64,000 nucleotides of DNA from 62-47 sp039808365 (GTDB lineage: Bacteria; Pseudomonadota; Alphaproteobacteria; Rhizobiales; Xanthobacteraceae). The position numbers were made by a program, and so were the translations under genes. Shown here in pieces: positions 34,153 through 42,275 of the stretch. The first letter of the stretch is position 1. Each line of letters starts with the position of its first letter. Below the pieces are notes generated by a model. The model searched no databases. It was given only the letters and a program-made list of their open reading frames with translations, and was not told where the DNA came from. The stretch covers positions 1-64,000 of the forward strand of contig JBDHSX010000004.1 in the NCBI GenBank assembly GCA_039808365.1, read 5' to 3'.

Positions 34153-35919
34153 TCAACTCCCTCCTATCATCCAGACGACCGACCACGGCGCCACCACGTC
34201 CCGGCTTCGATCGCCCCATATCACCTCGCCGGACGATGACGGGCCGAGGTGCGAAGCGATCGCGGCCTCGGACAGATTGGCGCGCAGCGTGAGCGATCGA
34301 TTCTCACCGAGCTTCCAGTGCGCCGACAACAGCCCCGCTGCGGATAGGCCGGCATCGTCGAACCGGGCCGCCGCCAGATGCGGGACGATCCATTGCCGGC
34401 GAACGGCCAGAAGCCGCCGCACCAGCGACAACCGCTTCCGGGCGGACAACGAAGCCAGTTCGTGCCAATCGAGACGGGCGCTGCGGAATGTCGCTTCATC
34501 CAGTGGGTCGGGAATTTCGTCGCCATGGGCTGCGTAGGCCGCGTGAAATTCGCGGCGGCGTCCCTGGCGCACCGCTTCGGCAAGATCGCCGGCAAAATCG
34601 CAGAAGAACGGAAAGGGCGCGCGCGAGCCCCATTCCTCCCCCATGAACAGCATCGGCGGCATCGGCGCAAGCAGCGTGATCGCCAGCGCGGCTTCCAGCG
34701 CGGCTGGCTTGGCGATGGTCTCGAGCCTGTCGCCGAACGCGCGATTGCCGATCTGGTCGTGGTTCTGCAGGAAAGTCACGAAGGCCATTGGCGGCAAAGT
34801 CCGGCTCGGTTCGCCGCGCCGCGCTCCGCCGCGGTGCTTCGAGGCTTCTCCTTGATAAATGAATCCGGAAGCGAGGGCGCGAGCGATGCCGCGGAGGGGG
34901 TCGGGATAGTCCTGATAATAGCCGGCGCTTTCACCCGTCAGCAGAACGTGCCAGGCGTGATGATAGTCATCGTTCCACTGGGCGCGATAACCTCCGTTCG
35001 GAGGATCGATGGATGGATCGAGCAGCGCGGCGCGATTGTCGTCGTTCTCGAGAATGAGATGGATTGTCCGCCCGCTCGCTGCGGCGAAATCGCCGACTTC
35101 TCGGCTCAATTCGGCAAGGAACGGTGGATCGCCCGGCTCGACGATGGCATGAACCGCATCGAGCCGAAGCCCGTCGAACCTGTAGTTGCCAAGCCATGAG
35201 AGCGCGCTGTCGATCGCGAACTGCCGCACCTGCGGGATACGATAGTCGATGGCATTGCCCCACGGCGTCGCGGTGCTGGAAAAGAATGCCGGCGCATACC
35301 GTCCTAGAAAATTGCCTTGCGGTCCGAAGTGATTGTAGACGACGTCGAGAAAGACCATCAGCCCGCGCAGGTGGGCTTCGTCGATCAAGGTCTTCAAGTC
35401 ATCAGGCCGCCCGTAGATATTCGCCGGCGCATACCACAGCACGCCGTCGTAACCCCAGTTGCGCCGGCCGGGACAATCGGCCAAGGGCATCAATTCCAAT
35501 GCGGTGATTCCCGTCGCCGCCAGGTGATCGAGCCTCTCGATCATCGCACGATAGGTGCCCTCGGCGGTGAATGTTCCGACATGCGCTTCAAGAACGATGG
35601 CCTCTTGCCACGGCCGTCCGCGCCAGTCGGTCGCGCGCCAACGATAGCTGCCGTGATCGATCACCTCGCTGGGACGGAGAACACCGTTCGGCTGGTAATG
35701 GGACGCGGGATCTGGAACCTGTGTTGCGCCGTCTATTCGAAATTCGTAGCGCGATCCGTTCGTCGCGGTCGCCACCGTCGCGGCAAACCATCCATCGTCC
35801 AGCCGCTGCATCGTGTAAGGCGCATCTAGAATCACCTCGACGCGCTTCGCGGCTGGCGCCCATAATCGAAAAGTTGCGCCGTCGCATCCGAGCGTGACAC
35901 CGAATTTCGCGGGGACCAT
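34153..35919 (-). CDS. treZ: Malto-oligosyltrehalose trehalohydrolase
   Basis: 588 aa. It has an N-terminal E-set domain (FGVTLGCDGATFRLWAPAAKRVEV) and a GH13 barrel: LELMPLADCPGRRNWGYDGV, VFLDVVYNHFGPQGN, the nucleophile Asp in FDGLRLDAVHAI, HLILENDDNRA and FLQNHDQIGNRA. It releases free trehalose from the product of TreY. Trehalose protects against drying, heat and osmotic stress. A GGAAC-N16-CATT element lies 60 bp upstream. Confidence 0.95.
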   Translation of the reverse strand: MVPAKFGVTLGCDGATFRLWAPAAKRVEVILDAPYTMQRLDDGWFAATVATATNGSRYEFRIDGATQVPDPASHYQPNGVLRPSEVIDHGSYRWRATDWRGRPWQEAIVLEAHVGTFTAEGTYRAMIERLDHLAATGITALELMPLADCPGRRNWGYDGVLWYAPANIYGRPDDLKTLIDEAHLRGLMVFLDVVYNHFGPQGNFLGRYAPAFFSSTATPWGNAIDYRIPQVRQFAIDSALSWLGNYRFDGLRLDAVHAIVEPGDPPFLAELSREVGDFAAASGRTIHLILENDDNRAALLDPSIDPPNGGYRAQWNDDYHHAWHVLLTGESAGYYQDYPDPLRGIARALASGFIYQGEASKHRGGARRGEPSRTLPPMAFVTFLQNHDQIGNRAFGDRLETIAKPAALEAALAITLLAPMPPMLFMGEEWGSRAPFPFFCDFAGDLAEAVRQGRRREFHAAYAAHGDEIPDPLDEATFRSARLDWHELASLSARKRLSLVRRLLAVRRQWIVPHLAAARFDDAGLSAAGLLSAHWKLGENRSLTLRANLSEAAIASHLGPSSSGEVIWGDRSRDVVAPWSVVWMIGGS

Positions 35920-35978
35920 GGAGTTCTCGGCAAGTGGCAGCGCGGGCTCTGGGGTTGCAGCTCCCTGAACGATGAGCC

Positions 35979-36003
35979 AATGCTTTGATCGGTTGATGGT
36001 TCC
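35979..36003 (-). promoter_or_regulatory. EcfG-type promoter for treZ-treY
   Basis: On the minus strand, GGAAC (36003-35999), 16 bp, CATT (35982-35979). The match is 8 of 9 to the general-stress consensus. It lies in the 300-bp divergent gap with the TPP-enzyme gene. Confidence 0.55.
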
Positions 36004-36135
36004 CTATCGTGGATTGCGCGCTCATACGACCTGCGATCCAGCGCGCTTCCATGTCGTTCCGGTGAACGACGCGATGGAGAGCCGATCAGTCATCGGTCTG
36101 GTGGAGCGATCCGTCCGTGGCCGATGGATCGTTTC

Positions 36136-36160
36136 GGAACGCTCGCCTTTCAGAAACGTT
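36136..36160 (+). promoter_or_regulatory. Perfect EcfG promoter for the TPP enzyme-SCO operon
   Basis: GGAAC (36136-36140), 16 bp, CGTT (36157-36160): an exact match to the alphaproteobacterial general-stress sigma factor consensus, 60 bp before the start codon. The leader repeats GTCCAAGGGAG twice just before the gene; the second copy is the ribosome-binding site. Confidence 0.8.
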
Positions 36161-36219
36161 CGAAATACGCGCGCCGAAGCCGTCGGTGTCGGGTCCAAGG
36201 GAGTCCAAGGGAGAGCGCG

Positions 36220-38004
36220 ATGCGGACCGTGGGTGATTTCGTCGTTGAACGGCTCTCGCTGTGGAAGGTCGACACGATTTTTGGCTATCCCGGAGACGGG
36301 ATTAACGGTGTCTTCGGCGCACTGAACCGCGCTGATGGCCTGATCGAGTTCATTCAGGTGCGCCACGAGGAGATGGCGGCTTTCATGGCCTCCGCCTACG
36401 CCAAGTTCAGCGGGCGGCTCGGCGTATGCATTGCGACGTCGGGGCCCGGCGCCTCGCATCTGGTGACCGGACTCTATGATGCTCTGCTCGATCACCAGCC
36501 GGTGCTGGCGATTGTCGGACAACAGGCGCGCAACGCCCTCGGCGGGCACTATCAGCAGGAGCTGGATCTGGTCTCGATGCTGAAGGATGTCGCCGGGGCC
36601 TATGTTCAACAGGCGTCATCGCCCGCTCAGGTTCGGCACCTGATCGACCGGGCGATCCGGATCGCGCTGGCGCGGCGCACCGTCACGGCCGTCATCTTGC
36701 CGAATGACTTGCAGGAGGAGCGTTACGAGGATCCGCCCCGCGTGCACGGCACGCTGCACTCGGGAGCCGGCTTCACTGCGCCGCGGACTGTGCCCCACGA
36801 CGATGATCTGGCGCGGGCCGCGGAGGTGCTCAATGCGGGCGAGAAGGTCGCGATCCTCGTCGGCGCCGGTGCGCTCGACGCCGCCGATGAAGTCGTTGCG
36901 GTGGCCGATCGGCTGTCCGCGGGCTGCGCCAAGGCATTGCTCGGCAAGGCGGCGCTATCCGACGATCTGCCCTGGGTCACCGGATCGATCGGCCTTCTCG
37001 GCACGCGACCGAGCTACGACTTGATGATGGGCTGCGATACCTTGCTCATGATCGGATCGGGCTTTCCCTATTCCGAGTTCCTGCCTGCGGAGGGACAGGC
37101 GCGTGGGGTGCAGATCGATATCGATCCGTCGATGTTGTCGCTGCGCTATCCCATGGAAGTGAACCTGTGTGGCGATGCCGCGGACACGCTTGGTCTTCTG
37201 CTGCCAAAGCTGCGACAGAAGCCGCACGGCGGCTGGCGTAAGACGATCGAAAACGGCGTGCGGGAATGGTGGGATATCCTTGCCGATCGTGCGCATCAAC
37301 CGGCTGCTCCGGTCAATCCCCAGCGCGTCGCCTGGGAGTTGTCTCCTCGTTTGCCTGATAATGCGATCGTGACCAGCGACTCCGGTTCGTGCGCCAACTG
37401 GTATGCGCGCGACCTGAAGATGCGTCCCGGAATGATGGCATCGCTTTCCGGCGGCCTCGCCTCCATGGGCGCCGCCGTGCCTTATGCGATTGCCGCGAAG
37501 TTCGTGCATTCCGCGCGGCCGGTCATTGCGCTGGTCGGAGACGGTGCGATGCAGATGAACAACATGGCGGAACTGATCACGGTGGCGAAATACTGGCGAT
37601 CCTGGCAGGATCCGCGCTGGATCGTCTGCGTTTTCAACAACGAGGACCTCAATCAGGTGACCTGGGAGCAGCGGGTGCTGGAAGGCGATCCCAAGTTTCA
37701 ATCCTCGCAAAAGATTCCCGACGTGTCGTACCATCGCTTTGCCGAACTGATCGGTTTGCGCGGCATTTTCGTGGATGATCCGGAACGGATGGGGCCGGCC
37801 TGGGACAAGGCGCTGGCGAGCGATATCCCGGTTGTGCTCGAAGTGAAGACAGATCCGGAAGTGCCGCCGTTGCCGCCTCACATCACGATGCAGCAGGCGC
37901 GCAACTTCAGTCTCGCGTTGCTCAAGGGTGATCCGAACGAGCGGAGGACCTTCTCCGGCGCGGTACGGCAGGCGCTGGCGTCGGTTCTGCCTTCGGAGAA
38001 ATGA
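36220..38004 (+). CDS. Thiamine pyrophosphate-dependent PoxB-like enzyme
   Basis: 594 aa, three TPP-enzyme domains in order. The PYR domain has the catalytic Glu in VRHEEMAAFMASAYAKFSG and SGPGASHLVTGLYDA. The central domain includes VAILVGAGALDAADEV. The PP domain carries VGDGAMQMNN, about 25 residues, then CVFNNEDLN, the Mg-TPP site. Closest in plan are pyruvate:quinone oxidoreductase (PoxB) and acetolactate synthase. Context with respiratory genes favours a pyruvate-oxidising role feeding quinone, but this is inference. The start at 36220 has AAGGGAGAG before it. The SCO gene overlaps its stop. Confidence 0.85.
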   Translation: MRTVGDFVVERLSLWKVDTIFGYPGDGINGVFGALNRADGLIEFIQVRHEEMAAFMASAYAKFSGRLGVCIATSGPGASHLVTGLYDALLDHQPVLAIVGQQARNALGGHYQQELDLVSMLKDVAGAYVQQASSPAQVRHLIDRAIRIALARRTVTAVILPNDLQEERYEDPPRVHGTLHSGAGFTAPRTVPHDDDLARAAEVLNAGEKVAILVGAGALDAADEVVAVADRLSAGCAKALLGKAALSDDLPWVTGSIGLLGTRPSYDLMMGCDTLLMIGSGFPYSEFLPAEGQARGVQIDIDPSMLSLRYPMEVNLCGDAADTLGLLLPKLRQKPHGGWRKTIENGVREWWDILADRAHQPAAPVNPQRVAWELSPRLPDNAIVTSDSGSCANWYARDLKMRPGMMASLSGGLASMGAAVPYAIAAKFVHSARPVIALVGDGAMQMNNMAELITVAKYWRSWQDPRWIVCVFNNEDLNQVTWEQRVLEGDPKFQSSQKIPDVSYHRFAELIGLRGIFVDDPERMGPAWDKALASDIPVVLEVKTDPEVPPLPPHITMQQARNFSLALLKGDPNERRTFSGAVRQALASVLPSEK

Positions 38005-38837
38005 CGACGAAGCGCGGGGAGGCGGCGATGGGACGGCCATTCGACGTTCGCGGGAAGGCATCCGCCAGCTTGCTGGCGCTCTTCCTTATCTGCGCCATGA
38101 CAATTTCAGCGGGAGCGGCATTGTTGAGCAAGGATCTCGTCGGCGTCGCGGCGTCGCCGAAGCCGGGCGCGCGGCTGCCGCTGGACATTTTTCTGAAGGA
38201 CGGCGAGATATCCGCAGCCCTCGGCCAGTGGCTCGCAGGGAAGCCCAGTGTTTGGGTGGTGGCGGATTTCACCTGTCGTTCGCTTTGCAGTCCGGTTCTG
38301 CGAACCATGACCGATGCGCTGGGCAAAACCGGGCTTGTGCCGGGGAAGGATTTCAACGTCCGCGTGCTCGGACTTGATCCGAACGACAGCGCTGCCGATG
38401 CGCTCGCGATGAAATCGGCGCAAGTCGGGACCTCCGGCCCGATCGCCGTGCACACGCGGATGTTGCGTGGAACGGCCGCGGATATCGCCAGGATCACATC
38501 GGCTTTCGGATTTGGCTACGTCTATGACCCGGCCCTTGACCAATATGCCCACCCGGCAGCGATATTCACGGTGACGGCCGATGGCCGCGTCGGTCACGCG
38601 CTTTCAGGTCTCGGGCTTGATGCCGCCGACCTGAGGCTTGCGCTGGTCGAAGCCGGCGGTGGCCGGATCGGGAGCGTGGCCGATCGGGTGCGCCTGCTAT
38701 GCTACGGCTTCGATCCGAGCCACGGGCTTTACAATCTGGCGATCGGGCGCGCGCTGTCGATCGGCGGCGGCGTCACGGTTGCGCTTCTGGCCGGATTTCT
38801 CGGCTTCATGTGGAGGCGCGAGCGGCGGGCGCATTGA
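38001..38837 (+). CDS. SCO1/SenC-type copper chaperone
   Basis: 278 aa. It has an N-terminal hydrophobic anchor (about 24-44), a thioredoxin-like domain with the copper-binding CRSLC (CxxxC) in WVVADFTCRSLCSPVL and the partner His in DQYAHPAAIF, and an extra C-terminal membrane helix followed by RRERR. SCO proteins deliver copper to the CuA site of cytochrome oxidase subunit II; the caa3 oxidase genes encoded in this block are the likely client. ATGA overlap with the TPP-enzyme gene. Its 3' end overlaps actF by 32 bp on the opposite strand. Confidence 0.85.
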   Translation: MTTKRGEAAMGRPFDVRGKASASLLALFLICAMTISAGAALLSKDLVGVAASPKPGARLPLDIFLKDGEISAALGQWLAGKPSVWVVADFTCRSLCSPVLRTMTDALGKTGLVPGKDFNVRVLGLDPNDSAADALAMKSAQVGTSGPIAVHTRMLRGTAADIARITSAFGFGYVYDPALDQYAHPAAIFTVTADGRVGHALSGLGLDAADLRLALVEAGGGRIGSVADRVRLLCYGFDPSHGLYNLAIGRALSIGGGVTVALLAGFLGFMWRRERRAH

Positions 38838-39873
38838 GATATCCGGCTGTATCGCGAAGCCTCCGCGCAACAGCGAGCGCGAATGCACTGGCTGTGAACA
38901 GCACCGCAACAATCGTCGCGAATGGCAGAAGCACGACGTTGAGATCGTGAATTTCAGGAAAGGCCAGCAGGGCGGCTTCGAAACCGCGCAGGATCAGCGT
39001 CGCGACGCATATCCAGAATAGCCACTGTCGGTTGCGACGCACGTAGGCGGAGAGGAGCAGGAAGAACGGGACGACAAACTGGCCAAAGGCCAAAAGGATC
39101 ATCACATACGGCCAGCCTCCCCGCGCGCGATCGAGATACCACGTCACCTCGTCGGGAAGGTTTCCCGCCCAGATGACGATGTACTGCATCGCATGGAGAT
39201 AAGCCCATAGCAGCAATGTGCCGAGAAATAATCCACCATAGCCGCGGGTGGAATGAATGCGTCGAGGGGATAGCAGCCCGAAGCCCAGAACGAAGGCAAG
39301 CGATGACATCAGTGTCAAGCTGACGAACAACAGACCATAGATGGACGAGTGAAAATCCGCGCCGAGCGATTCCAGCCAGTCGATTCCGGCCAGCGATATC
39401 GTCAGCGATGCGACGATCAGGCTGACCGACGCCGCCCGGTTCATGCGCGCTGAATCCCCCCACGCATGTGCCAGCCAGGCGGCGAGCACGGACCAGACCA
39501 CGAAAAAGGCGATCGTCCGCAACGCGAATGCCCATGGCGTCAGATAGGCTGCCTTGAATGCGGGGACCTCGACGCCGGCCGCGACCGGATACAGCAGCGA
39601 TTGCCCGAGCAGAACGGGAAGAAAAAGCACGCCGCAGAGCGGCAATGCCGATGTTGTCGCTATAAGAATGGGGTGCAGATCGTGGGTCCACGCGCGGCGG
39701 ACGAGATATGTTGTCGGCAGGATCAGCAATCCGCCGATCGGGATCGCGGCGAGCGTGACCCAGCCGACCAGGTAGCCGGCGAGCGTGGTGCGCGGATCGA
39801 GAATAGCGCTGAGGCACAGGCCGGCAAGCGACGCCGCGCCGACAACCGTGATGCCGAGGCGCGTCGCGCTCAT
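38806..39873 (-). CDS. actF: Alternative Complex III subunit ActF
   Basis: 355 aa integral membrane protein with about ten helices. Characteristic stretches are WVTLAAIPIGGLLILPTTYL, FKAAYLTPWAFALRTIAFF, LAGIDWLESLGADFHSSIYG and HAMQYIVIWAGNLPDEVTWY. ActF is the last subunit of the quinol:cytochrome c oxidoreductase ACIII and is related to the ActC/NrfD membrane proteins. Its ATG overlaps the actE stop (ATGA). Confidence 0.9.
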   Translation of the reverse strand: MSATRLGITVVGAASLAGLCLSAILDPRTTLAGYLVGWVTLAAIPIGGLLILPTTYLVRRAWTHDLHPILIATTSALPLCGVLFLPVLLGQSLLYPVAAGVEVPAFKAAYLTPWAFALRTIAFFVVWSVLAAWLAHAWGDSARMNRAASVSLIVASLTISLAGIDWLESLGADFHSSIYGLLFVSLTLMSSLAFVLGFGLLSPRRIHSTRGYGGLFLGTLLLWAYLHAMQYIVIWAGNLPDEVTWYLDRARGGWPYVMILLAFGQFVVPFFLLLSAYVRRNRQWLFWICVATLILRGFEAALLAFPEIHDLNVVLLPFATIVAVLFTASAFALAVARRLRDTAGYLNAPAARAST

Positions 39874-40400
39874 TTCACGGCCTCCAACTTTGGTCTTTCG
39901 TCGTCGGGAACATCCGACAGCGCGGCGTGGCGGCTGAGTTGCAGCGCGCGAATATAGGCGACGATCGCCCAGCGGTCCCGCGGCGGCACGCGGGTGGCGT
40001 AGGAATACATCGCGCCGTAACCGTTGGTGATGACGTCGAAGAAATGCTGGTCGTCGGCGGCGCGCAGCCGCGGATCGTCATAGCTGGTCGGCTGCGGCAT
40101 TCCGCGTTGGACAATACGGCCATTGCCTCGACCGGTGCGGCCATGGCAGGGCGAGCAATAGATGTTGAAACGATCCTGTCCACGCGCCAGCAACGCGGAT
40201 GTCAGCTGCGGCTTTTGTCGCGTCGCCCGGTCCCGCGCCGCATCGTCCTGCGCCACCGTGCCCGGAGGGAGCGGCCGCATTTCGCCGCCGCCGAGTTGTG
40301 GCAGCGCCGAATAGCTGCGTCCGGCTGGTTGCTCGGCCATGTTCTGGTCGCATCCGGCCAGCCACACAGCCAACAGCAAGGCAACGGCGGCGGCCTTCAT
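39870..40400 (-). CDS. actE: Alternative Complex III cytochrome c subunit ActE
   Basis: 176 aa. It has a lipoprotein signal (LLAVWLAGC, Cys about 17) and one heme-binding motif CSPCH in GQDRFNIYCSPCHGRTG. A distal Met is available in RGMPQPTSYDD or YGAMYSYA. It is the monoheme, membrane-tethered cytochrome that passes electrons out of ACIII. The open frame is longer, but the upstream part runs inside actD. ATG 40400 overlaps the actD stop (ATGA). Confidence 0.92.
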   Translation of the reverse strand: MKAAAVALLLAVWLAGCDQNMAEQPAGRSYSALPQLGGGEMRPLPPGTVAQDDAARDRATRQKPQLTSALLARGQDRFNIYCSPCHGRTGRGNGRIVQRGMPQPTSYDDPRLRAADDQHFFDVITNGYGAMYSYATRVPPRDRWAIVAYIRALQLSRHAALSDVPDDERPKLEAVK

Positions 40401-40927
40401 GACGGCACCAAGGCGAGACTGACCGCTCCGACCTCGCGCAGCAGGCGGGCGGTGCTGTCCCGATCGAATTGGCGATCGTCCGCCTTGATGCAGAGGAAAA
40501 ACCGGTCCTTGCTCGCGAGATGGAATCTGGGAGCGTTGAACACCGGATAGTTCAACCGTGGCAGACGGTTCAATGCCAACAGCCCGATGAAAAGAAACAG
40601 CACCGCGAACAGGATCGTCAGCTCGAAGATCACCACGGCGTAAGCTGAAAGCGGATAGAGGGGGCGGCCGCCGACATTGAGCGGATAAGTGTAACTGACG
40701 AAGGCCTGCATGGCGAACGCGAGCAGAAAGCCGAAAATGCCGCCCGCCAGTCCGAGCCACGCCGGTCGCGAATCCCTGATGCGCATGACGCGCGCGAGCC
40801 GCGGAAGCGGAAACGGCGTGAACGCATCGATATTGCGATAGCCCGCATGGCGCACCTTACGCGCGGCGTCGATGATGGCGTCCTCGGTGGCGAACTCGGC
40901 CAGGAGGCCATAGGGCAAATCAGCCAT
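40397..40927 (-). CDS. actD: Alternative Complex III subunit ActD (DUF3341)
   Basis: 176 aa DUF3341 protein. It opens LPYGLLAEFATEDAIIDAAR, then RKVRHAGYRNIDAFTPFPL, with two central membrane helices (about 57-77 and 97-119) and a short C-terminal cytoplasmic domain (DRFFLCIKADDRQFDRD). ActD is a structural membrane subunit of ACIII. It overlaps actC by 8 bp. Confidence 0.92.
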   Translation of the reverse strand: MADLPYGLLAEFATEDAIIDAARKVRHAGYRNIDAFTPFPLPRLARVMRIRDSRPAWLGLAGGIFGFLLAFAMQAFVSYTYPLNVGGRPLYPLSAYAVVIFELTILFAVLFLFIGLLALNRLPRLNYPVFNAPRFHLASKDRFFLCIKADDRQFDRDSTARLLREVGAVSLALVPS

Positions 40928-42275
40928 CGCGCGCCTCCTGCTCGTCCAGAAGCGTTTTCTCGGTTTCGAAAATCGAGATCACCGGAATGAACCGAATCGC
41001 CAGCAGGAACGGCACCAGGAAAAGCCCGATGGTGCCGAAATAGGTCGACCAGTCCCAGAACGTCGGCGTGTAGTGGCGCCACGACGAAACCAGGAAATCG
41101 CGGTAGAGCGTGGTCACCAGGATCATATAGCGTTCCAGCCACATGCCGATGATCACCGAAGCGGAAATCAGCAGCAGCGCCCAGCCGGTCCGCCGCACGA
41201 TACGCCACCATAGCAGTTGCAGCGGAACAAAGTTGAAGACGACGGCCCCCCAATAGAGCCACGCATAGGCGCCAATGGTGCGGTTGAGCAGCGTTTGCAG
41301 GTCGTGGGAATTGCCGCCGTAAAGGGTATCAACGACTTCGAAGACGTAGCCGTATCCGGTCATCAGCCCGGTCGCGAGCAGCACCTTGCCGAGCACGTCA
41401 AGATGATCGCGTGTGACGAGGTTTCCCAGACCGAACATCGCCCGGAGCGCCACCGCGATGACAGAGACGACGGCGAAGCCGGAGAACGCGGCGCCGAGCA
41501 CGAAATAGGGCGGGAACAGCGTCGAGTGCCAGCCCGGCATTTGGCTGGCGGCGAACAGCAACGAGATTTCACTATGCACGGAGACCACGAGCGGCACGGC
41601 GATGGCCGCCATGATCCGATAGGTCCGCGACCAGCGGCTCCAATGAATTGTCGAGCCGCGCCAGCCGAGCGCCAGAATGCCGAAGAATATCTGCCAGCCA
41701 CGCCGACGTGCCCGGTCGCGCGCGTTGGCGAGGTCGGGGATCAGCCCGGTATACCAGAACAGCACCGAGACGCTGAGATAGGTCAACACCGCCCAGATAT
41801 CCCACTCCAACGGACTGCGGAACTGCGGCCAGACGCCCATCGTCGCCGGATAGGGAAACATCCAGTAGAGATACCAGGGGCGGCCGAGATGGAGCACCGG
41901 ATAGATACCGGCGCATACCACGGCGAACAGTGTCATGGTTTCGGCGAAGCGATTGAGCGAATTGCGCCACTCGCTGCCGGTCAGCAACAGCAGCGCCGAA
42001 ATCAGCGTGCCGGCGTGGCCGATGCCGAGCCACCAGACATAATTATGGATCGCGAAGGCCCAGGTCACCGGGACGTTGAGGCCCCATATGCCGACGCCAC
42101 GGGTGAACAGTTCGATCACCGAGACGATGAACAGCACCAGTAGCACGATCGCGATCGTCATCGCGATCCACCATTGCCGTCGCGCGGGGAAATGCAGCGG
42201 AATGCCGGTCAGTTGCCGGCTGATGTCGCCGATGCTCTGATCGGTCGGAAGGATGTCGGTTGCCGAAGCCGTCAT
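40920..42275 (-). CDS. actC: Alternative Complex III quinol-oxidising membrane subunit ActC (NrfD family)
   Basis: 451 aa with about ten helices. Signatures are WGLNVPVTWAFAIHNYVWW, GIGHAGTLISALLLLTG, HLGRPWYLYWMFPYP, VSVHSEISLLFAASQMPGWH and TLFPPYFVLGAAFSG, all typical of ActC. In ACIII this subunit binds quinol and passes electrons to the FeS clusters of ActB. Its ATG overlaps the actB stop (ATGA, 42272-42275). Confidence 0.94.
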   Translation of the reverse strand: MTASATDILPTDQSIGDISRQLTGIPLHFPARRQWWIAMTIAIVLLVLFIVSVIELFTRGVGIWGLNVPVTWAFAIHNYVWWLGIGHAGTLISALLLLTGSEWRNSLNRFAETMTLFAVVCAGIYPVLHLGRPWYLYWMFPYPATMGVWPQFRSPLEWDIWAVLTYLSVSVLFWYTGLIPDLANARDRARRRGWQIFFGILALGWRGSTIHWSRWSRTYRIMAAIAVPLVVSVHSEISLLFAASQMPGWHSTLFPPYFVLGAAFSGFAVVSVIAVALRAMFGLGNLVTRDHLDVLGKVLLATGLMTGYGYVFEVVDTLYGGNSHDLQTLLNRTIGAYAWLYWGAVVFNFVPLQLLWWRIVRRTGWALLLISASVIIGMWLERYMILVTTLYRDFLVSSWRHYTPTFWDWSTYFGTIGLFLVPFLLAIRFIPVISIFETEKTLLDEQEARDG

